Source of the DNA: Notolepis coatsorum
Lineage: Eukaryota; Chordata; Actinopteri; Aulopiformes; Paralepididae
Direction of reading: 5' to 3'
Assembly (NCBI GenBank): GCA_963971535.1
Contig: OZ020591.1
Span: 16,074,623-16,138,622, forward strand
Length of the DNA: 64,000 bases
Shown here one piece after another: positions 10,235 through 19,800 of the stretch. The notes below the pieces were generated by a model. It did not search any database. It was given only the letters and a program-made list of their open reading frames with translations, and was not told the DNA's origin. Numbering within the stretch: the first letter of the stretch is position 1; each line of letters begins with the position of its first letter. Both the position numbers and the translations under genes were made by a program.

Positions 10235-11357
10235 ACTACAAGAACCTAGGCGTCCACAAAGACGATTTCAAACTGGAAATGGTAACTACAGATGAGGTAC
10301 TCAATAAACTGAGCGCCCTCCAACCGAACAAGGCCACTGGCCATGACAACATCCCCTCCAAATTCCTCAGAGACTCAGCAGCCGCCATCACCCCAGTCAT
10401 CACACACATAATAAACCTCTCCATAAAACAGGGACACGTCCCCAAGGACTTCAAAATAGCGAGAGTAACACCCCTGCACAAAAAGGGCAGCAAATTAGAC
10501 CCAGGCAACTACCGCCCTGTTTCTATCCTTACATCCATCTCGAAAGTCATGGAAAAAATAGTATACAAACAGGTCGAAAAGTACCTTACGGATAAAAATC
10601 AAATCTACAAATTCCAATCTGGCTTCAGAACATCCCACTCCACTGACACATGCCTTCTCTATTTGAACGACCACATCAAGCAAGAGGTGGACGCGGGCAA
10701 ATACTGCGGCATGGTCATGCTAGACCTACAAAAGGCCTTCGACACTGTCAATCACACCATTCTGATTGACAAGCTAAAAGCAATTGGTTTTGATAGTTTA
10801 TCAGTGAGCTGGATACAATCCTACCTGGAGGGGAGAGAACAGATGGTGGAGGTAAACGGTACCCTATCCCCCCCCCCCCCTCACAGTGAGCTGTGGTGTT
10901 CCACAAGGAAGCATACTAGGACCGCTACTGTTCCTAATTTATGCAAATTACATGTCGTCAGCCTGTGACTGCAACTTGTTCCTGTTTGCGGACGACTCAG
11001 CCCTGCTGGTCTCTGACAAGAACAAGTTGCAGGTTGAAAAAACCCTCAGCTCGGAACTAGGCAAAATCTGCATATGGCTCGCTGATAACAAACTATCATT
11101 ACACATGGGCAAAACAGAGTCCATTCTCTTCGGTTCAAATAACAAACTCAGCAAGACCGACGGCTTCTCAGTTACAGTGGGTGACAATATTGTCACAAGG
11201 AAAGACTGGTATGTCATAAATGTCAAGATGAAATGAAAATGGGGGACCCTGATGTAAACAAGACAAACGGCTTTCTCTGGTCTGCATCCCCTTAACAATT
11301 GTGTGTATTGAGCCGTACTGTATTGTACCCATTCTGCAATCTGTTAAATAAAGTTTT
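10235..11357 (+). pseudogene. L2 copy A, 3' part (reverse transcriptase, internally deleted)
   Basis: Resumes the L2 ORF2 after Rex1. It has KATGHDNIPSKFLRD, VTPLHKKGSKLDPGNYRPVS, FRTSHSTDTCLLYL, VMLDLQKAFDTVNH (first catalytic Asp), GVPQGSILGPLLFLIYA and LFADDSALLV (FADD at 10985-10996). The frame shifts at a run of 13 C at 10868-10880. After TVGDNIVTRKD (about 11207) the sequence jumps straight to the 3' untranslated region, so roughly the last third of the protein is deleted relative to copy B. The 3' end continues into a tetranucleotide tail. Confidence 0.9.
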
Positions 11358-11440
11358 CATTCATTCATTCATTCATTCATTCATTCATTCATTCATTTAT
11401 TCATTCATTCATTCATTCATTCATTCATTCATTCATTCAT
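11358..11440. repeat. (ATTC)n tail of L2 copy A
   Basis: About 20 copies of CATT/ATTC directly follow the L2 3' untranslated region. Tetranucleotide tails of this kind are usual at L2 3' ends. Other copies in this window end in (AATC)n. Confidence 0.9.
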
Positions 11441-11696
11441 GGTTTTAAGATATCAGGGGCAAAGTCCAAGTGTAGGATTGTTGGCTTTAAAAGAAAGTTG
11501 CAGACCCTTGGGCTGGACATGTATGGGTCTCCTTTGGAGAAGGTGAATGTTTTTAAATGTCTTGACGAGCGACTGACTTGGGCCGTTCATATAGCAAAGA
11601 CATTGGGAAAAGGTGAGAAAGTGATAAATGTCATGAGAAGTTTGTCTGGTAGTGACTGGGGGGCAGACAGGGGGACTATGATATTGATATACCAGG
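11441..11696 (+). pseudogene. RT fragment of another LINE lineage
   Basis: Translates to FKISGAKSKCRIVGFKRK, then LGLDMYGSPLEKVNVFKCL, then DERLTWAVHIAKTLGKGEKV and SLSGSDWGADRGTMILIYQA. The pattern W..H........K..K..N..R...G..WGADR is the palm/thumb part of reverse transcriptases of the I/Nimb/Jockey-like group and differs from L2 and Rex1. About 85 codons remain, with no start or end. Clade assignment is from memory and tentative. Confidence 0.6.
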
Positions 11697-12105
11697 CAAA
11701 AACCCTCAGCTCTGAACTCGGCAGAATCTGAACCTGGCTCGCTGATAACAAACTTGGGTAAAACAGAATCCATTCTCTTTGGATCAAATAGCAAACTCAG
11801 CAAGGCCAACAGCTTCTCTGTTACAGTGGGTGACAATATTGTCACAAGGAAAGATGAAATTACCTACCTGGGTTCCATCCTAGAGGCAAATCTTTCCTGT
11901 GACAAAAGGCAACCAATGTAATCAAAAAAGTCAACCAACAAACAAGATTCTTGTACCGGATCTCCTCTCTGGTAAACAAGAATACCTTGAAGACTCTAAC
12001 AGGAGCACTCATTCAAGGGTACTACGACTATGCTTGCACCTCATGGTACCAAAGCACCTCAAAGGCCCTAAAACCAAGACTACAAACATCACAAAACAAA
12101 CTGGT
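11697..12105 (+). pseudogene. L2 copy C, RT C-terminal fragment
   Basis: Covers the region from just after the catalytic FADD motif (KTLSSELG) to NKLVRL of L2 ORF2. It has an in-frame TGA early, a short deletion near 11758 and another near 11910. At about 12106 it passes directly, in the same orientation, into the N-terminal region of L2 copy B, without its own 3' untranslated region or tail. The two copies are therefore fused head to truncated tail. Confidence 0.8.
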
Positions 12106-13757
12106 CAGACTTATACCTGCTTCTTTCGGGAGACATTCCGCTGAACCCAGGTCCAGTTATCACTCTGTACCAAGCGAGACAACTCGGACTACAGACGCAA
12201 ACAGCGACGACCACCGTTGCGACCAATGCATCATCCAACATCAACAACCCTCCACCGCCCACTACTGGATCACCGGCGCAACTACAACGGAACGCCCGAG
12301 GGACCAGAACTAGACGGGATGAACCAGAGGCTACAACACCGGTGCAAATCACAAGAAATCCAACCGGCAACCCCACGGACAAATCGCCTGATAAATTAGC
12401 CAACCTAGCCAGGCTGGCTATGTTTACCAGCCCAGGAGAACAAAGGGTTGCCGCCAGAAAAGACAGGACAAAGGATCCCCCCTCCCCACACACCAGCACA
12501 CAGACCTCACGGAGACAACAACAAAGCCCCCCCCCTCCCTCCCCCACAGCAGCACCAGAAAACCATTACCTGGAACTTGAAGACATCAATAACACAGCTA
12601 ATAAAAACGGACTACACATCTTTCACCTTAATGTGAACAGCATTAAGCATAAGCTGGACGAAATAAGAAACCTGTTTATGAGCGGTAAGGTAGACTTATT
12701 ATGCTTTACTGAAACTAAACTTGATCCATCTGTAACAGACCCTGAAATAGAAATAGAGAACTATACTATAGTCCGTAATGACAGAAACCAGTATGGAGGT
12801 GGTGTTTGTATGTACATACATAAGGACACCAAATTCATTACCCGTACTGACCTTCATCATGAGACAATTGAAACCGTATGGGTGGAAATTTTATTTGAAA
12901 GGGCAAAATCTGTTCTAGTCGGCACAATATACAGACCGCCAGATCAAACTGGCTTTTATGATACTATGGATGTGTGCTTAGCTGGAGCTGAGGATGCGGA
13001 AAAAATTCTTATTGGGGATTGGAACACGGATATGCAACAAAAAGATGCACCCGTCTTCAAATCCTTCAATAGGTTTTGTGATCTGCACGGCCTCAGCCAA
13101 CTAATCACCCAACCCACAAGGATATGTGAATCAACTCAGACTACCATTGACCTCATACTGACCTCTGACAAGTCCAAGATATCCAATAAAGGGGTTATAG
13201 CATGCGGGTTAAGTGATCATTATATGATATTCTGTACCCGCAAAAAGCTAAAACTAAAGGCTGGCTGTCACAAAACAGTCACATCTAGAGACCTCAAAAC
13301 CTACTCTAGCGAGGCCTTTAACCTTGAACTGGAGAGTCTGGACTGGTCAGATGAACTCAATGGTACACTGGTTGAAGAAACTTGGCTTGGCTTCAAAACC
13401 AAATTTTCATCAATACTAAACAACATGGCCCCCCTAAGAACCACCAGGGTAAAAAATCGCGCTGAGCCATGGATGCACACTGAAATACTGACCGCTATGA
13501 AAGCCAGAGACAAAAAATGCTCTGAGTTTCGTAAAAGTCAGTCAAAGCTTACCAAAAGCACGAGCAGTGAACTCCAAGACCACGTGACTGAACTCAAACT
13601 AGAAAGAAACAGACTAAGAAATGACGTAAACTCCATGATCAAAACTGCTAAAAAAAATTTCATCAATGACAAAACCGAGGAAAACAAAAATAAACCACGT
13701 GAACTTTGGAAATTACTCAACAATCAACTAGGCTGCAGTAAAAAACTCAAAACATAA
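12106..13757 (+). pseudogene. L2 copy B ORF2, N-terminus and endonuclease
   Basis: The longest L2 copy. The frame is open from the junction (12111 onward) to 13757. N-terminal order: LLLSGDIPLNPGP (a 2A-like motif), a low-complexity Thr/Pro/Gln-rich region, then an APE-type endonuclease at about 12610-13270. The endonuclease shows FHLNVNSIKHKLDE (Asn), CFTETKLD (Glu), VRNDRNQYGGGVCMYI, LIGDWNTDM (GDFN-type) and CGLSDHYMIF (SDH motif). The linker NGTLVEETWLGFK to CSKKLKT follows. A methionine is available at 12342, but the conserved N-terminal motif lies upstream of it, so the true start is upstream and probably lost at the junction. The frame ends at 13757, where copy A reads on; a few bases are missing here. 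Confidence 0.85.
12129..12155 (+). other. 2A-like motif at L2 N-terminus
   Basis: The codons read GDIPLNPGP. The 2A ribosome-skipping consensus is D-V/I-E-x-N-P-G-P. This motif keeps D, I, N, P, G and P and has Pro in place of Glu. 2A-like motifs near the N-terminus of L2/CR1/Rex1-group ORFs have been reported. Whether this variant skips is unknown. Confidence 0.6.
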
Positions 13758-15102
13758 ACTCAAACATAAACATAAAGACGGACAACACGCTCATCACAGA
13801 CAAGCTGGATGTAGCCAATTACTTAAACACTTTCTTCACAAACATAGCCACAACACTGGTAAACAAACTACCCTCCCACTCAGGGCAGTATGGGGTAGAA
13901 CACATAGTAGCATACTACAAGAACCTAGGCGTCCACAAAGACGACTTCAAACTGGAAATAGTAACTACAGATGAGGTACTCAAAAAACTGAGCGCCCTCC
14001 AACCAAACAAGGCCACTGGCCATGACAACATCCCCTCCAAATTCCTCAGAGACTCAGCAGCAGCCATCACCCCAGTCATCACACACATAATAAACCTCTC
14101 CATAAAACAGGGACACGTCCCCAAGGACTTCAAAATTGCGAGAGTAACACCCCTGCACAAAAAGGGCAGCAAATTAGACCCGGGTAACTACCGCCCTGTT
14201 TCTATCCTTACATCCATCTCGAAAGTCATGGAAAAAATAGTATACGAACAGATCGAAAAGTACCTCGCGGAAAAAAATCTAATCTACGAATTCCAATCTG
14301 GCTTCAGAACATCCCACTCCACTGACACATGCCTTCTCTACTTGAACGACCACATCAAACAAGAGGTGGACGCGGGCAAATACTGCGGCATGGTCATGCT
14401 GGACCTACAAAAGGCCTTCGACACTGTCAATCACACCATTCTGATTGACAAGCTAAAAGCAATTGGTTTTGATAGTTTATCAGTGAGCTGGATACAATCC
14501 TACCTGGAGGGGAGGGAACAGATGGTGGAAGTAAACGGTACACTATCCCCCCCCTCACAGTGAGCTGTGGTGTTCCACAAGGAAGCATACTAGGACCGCT
14601 ACTATTCCTAATTTATGCAAATGACATGTCGTCAGCTTGTGACTGCAACTTGTTCCTGTTTGCGGACGACTCAGCCCTGCTGGTCTCTGACAAGAACAAG
14701 TTACAGGTTGAAAAAGCCCTCAGCTCGGAACTAGGCAAAATCTGCATATGGCTCGCCGACAACAAACTATCATTACACATGGGCAAAACAGAGTCCATTC
14801 TCTTCGGTTCAAATAACAAACTCAGCAAGACCGACGGCTTCTCGGTTACAGTGGGTGACAATATTATCACAAGGAAAGATGAAATTACCTACCTGGGTTC
14901 CATCCTAGAGGCTAATCTTTCCTGTGACAAAATGGCATCCAATGTAATAAAAAAAGTCAACCAACGAACGCGATTCTTGTACCGGATCTCCTCTCTGGTA
15001 AACAAGAATACCCTGAAGACTCTAGCAGGAGCACTCATTCAAGGGTACTACGACTATGCTTGCACCTCATGGTACCAAAGCACCTCAAAGGCACTAAAAA
15101 AC
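13758..15102 (+). pseudogene. L2 copy B reverse transcriptase, interrupted
   Basis: Continues with NINIKTDNTLITDKLDVA, VAYYKNLGVHKDDFKLE, KATGHDNIPSKFLRDSAA, FRTSHSTDTCLLYL, VMLDLQKAFDTVNH, GVPQGSILGPLLFLIYAND and LFADDSALLV (FADD at 14659-14670). The frame changes at a C run at 14547-14554, the same place where copy A breaks. The protein then reads through EITYLGSILEANLSCDKMAS and SWYQSTSKALK until an LTR retrotransposon interrupts it after 15102. The remaining C-terminus resumes at 25613 in matching frame, so the copy was complete here before the insertion. Confidence 0.9.
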
Positions 15103-15794
15103 TGAAGTATCCTTCCTGTGTTCTTCATTTATCTCTATCTAAGTTCATTGATCGTATAGTTTTCTATATCACCCTTCTCCTGCATTGGTTAGGTAGTTCT
15201 CAGATGTTCGGTTCAAGTAAAGAGAGGAGCTGACAACGTGGTCAAAATACAACTGCTGTGTTTTATTAATACCACAGCTTAGGAATCAACAAGTACATCG
15301 TCTCTTTTGTTCAATCTAATTGTCTCTTTCATTCAATCTAATCGTCTCTCGGTGCTGTTCTCTGGTTGTTGTCTTGGTTTCCAGGCCAACACGCGCCTTC
15401 TCTCTCGTGGTTCGCTGGTCTGGTTGTCAAGGCAACCTGGTCTCCTCGCCGATCAGGCAGGGAGTGCTTGATTTCGTATCGGCGGAGTCTGCTATGAACC
15501 TCGGCTCGGTCATCTGGTCTCAATGGCTCTCTGTGTCATCGGCTCTTCAGTAGCCGGCTTGGCGAGTCTCCCTCTGTCGGTGGAGGTTTTCAGCGCTCCA
15601 GCTGCGATGCGATCTTTCTGTCATCGGGTCTCAGGCCCTCTGTGTCACGGCTTGGCTCTCCAGGGATCCTTCTCCGTCTCCTCTGAGTGTCTTGCTCGGC
15701 TCTCGAGTTCTGTGTGGCTCTGCCTCCCAGGGCCTGTCCCCTGTGTGTGTGGCGTGTCTCTTCTTGTGTGTCGCCATCAGCCCTTTTTATCAGG

Positions 15795-15840
<46 letters not shown>

Positions 15841-16748
15841 GAGAGAGGGAGGGGGAGACCCTGCCTGCCTATTCACGTCCATGATCTGCCTTCCTTATTT
15901 GGCCACCCCTTGTAGCCGGCTTGTCTGCGGGTCTGGTGACAACATGTTACACAATTTAGGCTGACACAACCGTTTGGGTCTTCTGACAACGGTTTTCACA
16001 GTTTGAATCTGCTGACACTTTACTTGATGAGGGGATCCGTTTCACTGAATAATACATCCTCATGCTTGTGACAAAATGTTTACATAGTGTAACTAGGAAC
16101 CTTTAATAGAATACTTTGTTTCCTGATTAAATCATGTGACCAATATTTGTATAGTTTTACCTTCTAGTATTTAAGAGTTTTTATTCTTTATTGTGACTAA
16201 GTTATTCTAGTAGTTCTGTCCACATTTTACTTTATTAGTTTTCTCTATATCCTTAAGGTCTAAAAACCGTCTAGTCTAACTATTAGAGTTAATGTGTAAC
16301 TGGTGGCATTCTACTGTGTAAGGGGAGATTTCCAAATAGTCTGTGTCACCTTTCTGACCTCTGGGTCTTCGTCAGCAGCTGCCGTGTTGTAACCTGAAAT
16401 TCCTTCCTTAGGGTAAATATGACCTTTTTGATCTCAACGGTTATTCTGAGTTTGGTTCCTGTTTCAACGATAATGATTTCCTCTCTTGTCAGTTGGAGGT
16501 GGCCTAAACCACAGCTGCTAACCAACCAGTGGAATGTGCATTTACATCATAAACAGTCTTTTGCCCTCCCGATTGTCCTCCATTTGGCTGAGTGCGGGGT
16601 GATCTCCCTCTCAAGCCTAGGGTCACAAAAATAACTCACATGGGGATATCTAAATGGCCCTTCTATCAATCAGCATTTTGTCTTTCTAATCATTACCTTG
16701 TACATTTCAGTTGGCTATGTTCATGTTTTCATTTAGAAATATACGACA
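15103..16748 (-). repeat. 3' LTR of the Gag-only element
   Basis: 1646 bp, read on the minus strand from TGTCGTATAT to GGATACTTCA. It carries a minus-strand AATAAA near 15260, suitable as the polyadenylation signal, and a (GA)n run at about 15797-15838. Open frames inside it on the plus strand are fortuitous. Confidence 0.9.
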
Positions 16749-18675
16749 ATCCACCCTTAGGGGGTTTAATAACCCACTATACAACATTAATTTTCTAAAT
16801 TAAACATGTTAAAAATCATAATCATAATTTTTGCTAATATTTTCTAAAATTTTCAAAAAAATCCAAAAATTACCCAAATCGAACTACAACCCCCTTTCCA
16901 TCTGTACAGTTACAAAATCATCATTTTACCTACCTTTTCCTCCTTTCACAGTTATACACATTTATCAGTTATTATTATGACATCCAGTCTACGAAAGCTG
17001 TTCCTGTTTTTACAAGAAACACTCTTTCAATAATAGCTTTGTTGTTTAGACTATTTTTTATCCGTGTAATTAGCTTAAATGTCTATTTTGTGTAATGGAC
17101 TCTGCAAGAAAAGATTAATACATCACACCACTAAAAGATTAACTCTCTAAACATTTGAGGGAAATTCAAACAAGCAACATAAATTATTTCTTCTCCTTGA
17201 AAAGACCACTGAGGCCTCAATTATCCTTCGCTTTCATCCCTGTCAGTTATCCCTATTCCAACCTCCTAAGGCCTTTACTGCTAACTCGTTTTTAACCGTT
17301 TTCTTCTTGTTGTATCTTGTGCTAATCACCGCCTCTTCGTTGTATGCATGTAGATCTCTGTCCTGCTCCGATTCTCCACAGAAGGAAACGATTTTCCCTC
17401 TGTCCTTTTTGCATTTTGGATTATTATTTACAAACACACAATAGATTGGAAACATTTATTTTCGCAGATACATTTTTACTGTTCTGCATTTTGACAATAC
17501 ATTTTTCTCCAAATCAATTATCTATGTATTTCACAGCTTCTTAAGTTATTTATTCAATCAAATCACCTTTGTCTCATTTGGTTTTGTGCTGTACTGTTTT
17601 ACTAGATATGCAATATCTCAAGATCAACACAACTACCACTTCCACCCTTGACAGTGGAATAACCATTATTTCACTTTCAAATACCTTGTTTCCCGACAGC
17701 TCCTCGGTCCGGACAGTCAGCTCTAGACGAGGCCAATCACCAACAGAACCTATGTGCATGGTCAACAAACCACAGTCCCTTTAAACACACATCACACACA
17801 CTCCGCCAGCTTTCAACAAGCCGGTGCAGAGTCTTCCATAAGTCAATCATCAAATTCACATGTCTGCACTCTACATGAATACTGTCTGGCCAATTTGCGA
17901 CCAAAAACCTACAGAGCTTTCTATAGACAGAGAAATATGTTTCCCCAACACTTATCATAACCCAAAAAGTGACACAACCCTCCAGATTCTACATCTGGAG
18001 TCTTAATGAGCGGAAAACAAACCATGAACCAGCTCCCGTCCATTCTCAGTTCCCAGCTCATTATATCAGACTTCCTACCAGTCCCGCTGTGTCACCACCA
18101 CCTGCTATCCCTGACCGGCGAGAGAACTCCCCCAGCCAGCCAGTTCCTATAACTATCAGAGTACCAAACAAAAACAAACAAATTAACAAAAAAATTGTGA
18201 GTGCCTACATGCTACACACCCATCAAACAGAACTTAGAAATTCAAAAAGAAATAAAATAAGTAATGAAATAATAATTGTCGTGTTTTATATTTTTTTTTT
18301 TTTTTTTTTTTTTTTAATTCAACTTTGACCACCCTTTGATCAAGTATTGTAATCACTACTATAAATAGTCCTTTGTTTCTAACTCTGTCTAATATTATAT
18401 GTTCCATTTTTCCTGTCTAAAACCATAAATTTTGTTAGTTTAGATTAACCCATGCAATTTTCCCAGTTACTTCATCCCATCAACAGCCCCAACTTACCCT
18501 GGTTAGTCTTCCAAACCATTTTAGTAACTTGCACACCTAATCAAACCTTATCTATGTATCCTCATCTCTATCCTTATTCTAATCAGTCTCATTTTCCATT
18601 TTAATTTATCAATAACTCTATTTACTCGAGCACCCAAAAGGCTGTTAGTGCATTTCCGCTTTGCTCTTAATTAAC
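16749..18675. other. 3' non-coding interior of the Gag-only element
   Basis: A/T-rich, with a T run at about 18289-18316. Short minus-strand frames (17768-17574 and 17455-17243) have no recognised motif. The first bases, read on minus as CTAAGGGTGGAT before the LTR, are a weak polypurine-tract candidate. No pol or env remains were recognised. Confidence 0.6.
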
Positions 18676-19800
18676 CTATGACCTATGCAGACACCTCCTC
18701 TGAAAATGTCCCAACTCTCCACATTTCCAGCAACTCTGTTTTCTGATGGACTCTCGCCCTCTACCGGACTTTTGCTGAGCCCTCCACCCTTTGTCACATG
18801 ACCGAGCGAAATGGCCAACCTCCCCACAATCCCAGCACACAGCCGACGCCGGCCATCCCAGGGGTTCCAGTTTACCACGACTCCCGCAGTCTCTCGGCTG
18901 GCATCCCACAGTGCTCGCCAGGTCAACCCCTCTCCCGTCCTCTGGGCGCATGTCCTGTTGCCTGGAGGAGAGAGGGGCATACCTGTCCTTTTCTGCTGCC
19001 TCTCCTCGGGCCTTCTCTTGTTGGGAGGGGCCTGGAAACTCACCCCTCCTGCGGTTCCGTTCACCCTGTCGCGGCCCAGTTCCCTGTCCGGGCAACGGAG
19101 CACAGGGCACTCTTCGATCACGGCGGCCTAGGTCAGACGCCCGAAGCATGATCTCAACAGCTGTCGCTTCTAGCAGCGCAGCCTTTCTTGCCAGTTCTCG
19201 TTCCAATCTCTGAGTCTCGTGTGCGGCTTGACCGATCTCCAGCTGTGTCTTCATCAGATCTCGATGAACTGCCTCGTGTTGTTCGAACGCTGTCACAAAC
19301 GCTCTCTGTTGTCTATAGTATGCTGCCTCTTCCCCCATCTCAGCACTGGCGGTTTGACGTCCCATCGCTGGGCTCCGCCTCTCATCTTGGCTTTGGTGCT
19401 GAGGGCAGGGTGGACATGGGAAACGGGTGGGCTGTAGAAACTGTTCGTGTATTCCATACCTGCTGTCGGTCTCAGTTCCAGCCATCCGGCCAGAGTGGAC
19501 TTCGTGGGACTGCTGTAACCTCAGTCTCTTTTTCTGCCCCTTGGTTAAACCGCAGTCGCCTGCAATGGACACTCCAGCTTGAATCGGTTCTGGTTGGAGT
19601 AACACCGTTGTCACTGGTTCACTCCCCTGTATTGGAACCAAAGTCAACATTTCAAGTCCTTCTGTCGTACTGGTCACATGAGAGAAGTCCATATTCCAAT
19701 CTATCAGATCATAATCACTGGTAAAGTCTATCTGGGAAATGTCTGCAGAGGCTCTCGGCCTTCTCCCCCCAATGGCCTGATCACTAAGGCCCTTTTCCAT
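18676..19800 (-). CDS. Gag-like protein with two CCHC zinc knuckles
   Basis: An intact 374-codon frame on the minus strand, starting at ATG 19800-19798. Predicted order: an acidic N-terminus, a variable Gln/Pro-rich region, and a helical, probably coiled-coil segment (about residues 165-225, with AAYYRQQRAFVTAFEQHEA and LERELARKAALLEATAVEI). An Arg-rich low-complexity region follows, then two retroviral-type zinc knuckles at the C-terminus: CWDCGEVGHFARSC (322-335) and CWKCGELGHFQRRC (357-370), both C-x2-C-x4-H-x4-C. Such knuckles bind RNA during packaging in Gag proteins. No protease or RT follows. It lies between a 4.1-kb leader and a 1.9-kb tail inside the LTR pair. An uninterrupted frame in an otherwise non-coding element suggests recent function. 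A plus-strand frame opposite it is a shadow. Confidence 0.75.
   Translation of the reverse strand: MEKGLSDQAIGGRRPRASADISQIDFTSDYDLIDWNMDFSHVTSTTEGLEMLTLVPIQGSEPVTTVLLQPEPIQAGVSIAGDCGLTKGQKKRLRLQQSHEVHSGRMAGTETDSRYGIHEQFLQPTRFPCPPCPQHQSQDERRSPAMGRQTASAEMGEEAAYYRQQRAFVTAFEQHEAVHRDLMKTQLEIGQAAHETQRLERELARKAALLEATAVEIMLRASDLGRRDRRVPCAPLPGQGTGPRQGERNRRRGEFPGPSQQEKARGEAAEKDRYAPLSSRQQDMRPEDGRGVDLASTVGCQPRDCGSRGKLEPLGWPASAVCWDCGEVGHFARSCDKGWRAQQKSGRGRESIRKQSCWKCGELGHFQRRCLHRS

Noticed and set aside
15320..15964. Plus-strand frames inside the LTR (repeated at 24178-24828)
   Set aside because: Low-complexity, run through a GA repeat, opposite to element orientation, no motifs.
18791..19724. Plus-strand frames of 106-178 codons
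   Set aside because: Shadows opposite the minus-strand Gag-like frame, which has zinc knuckles.
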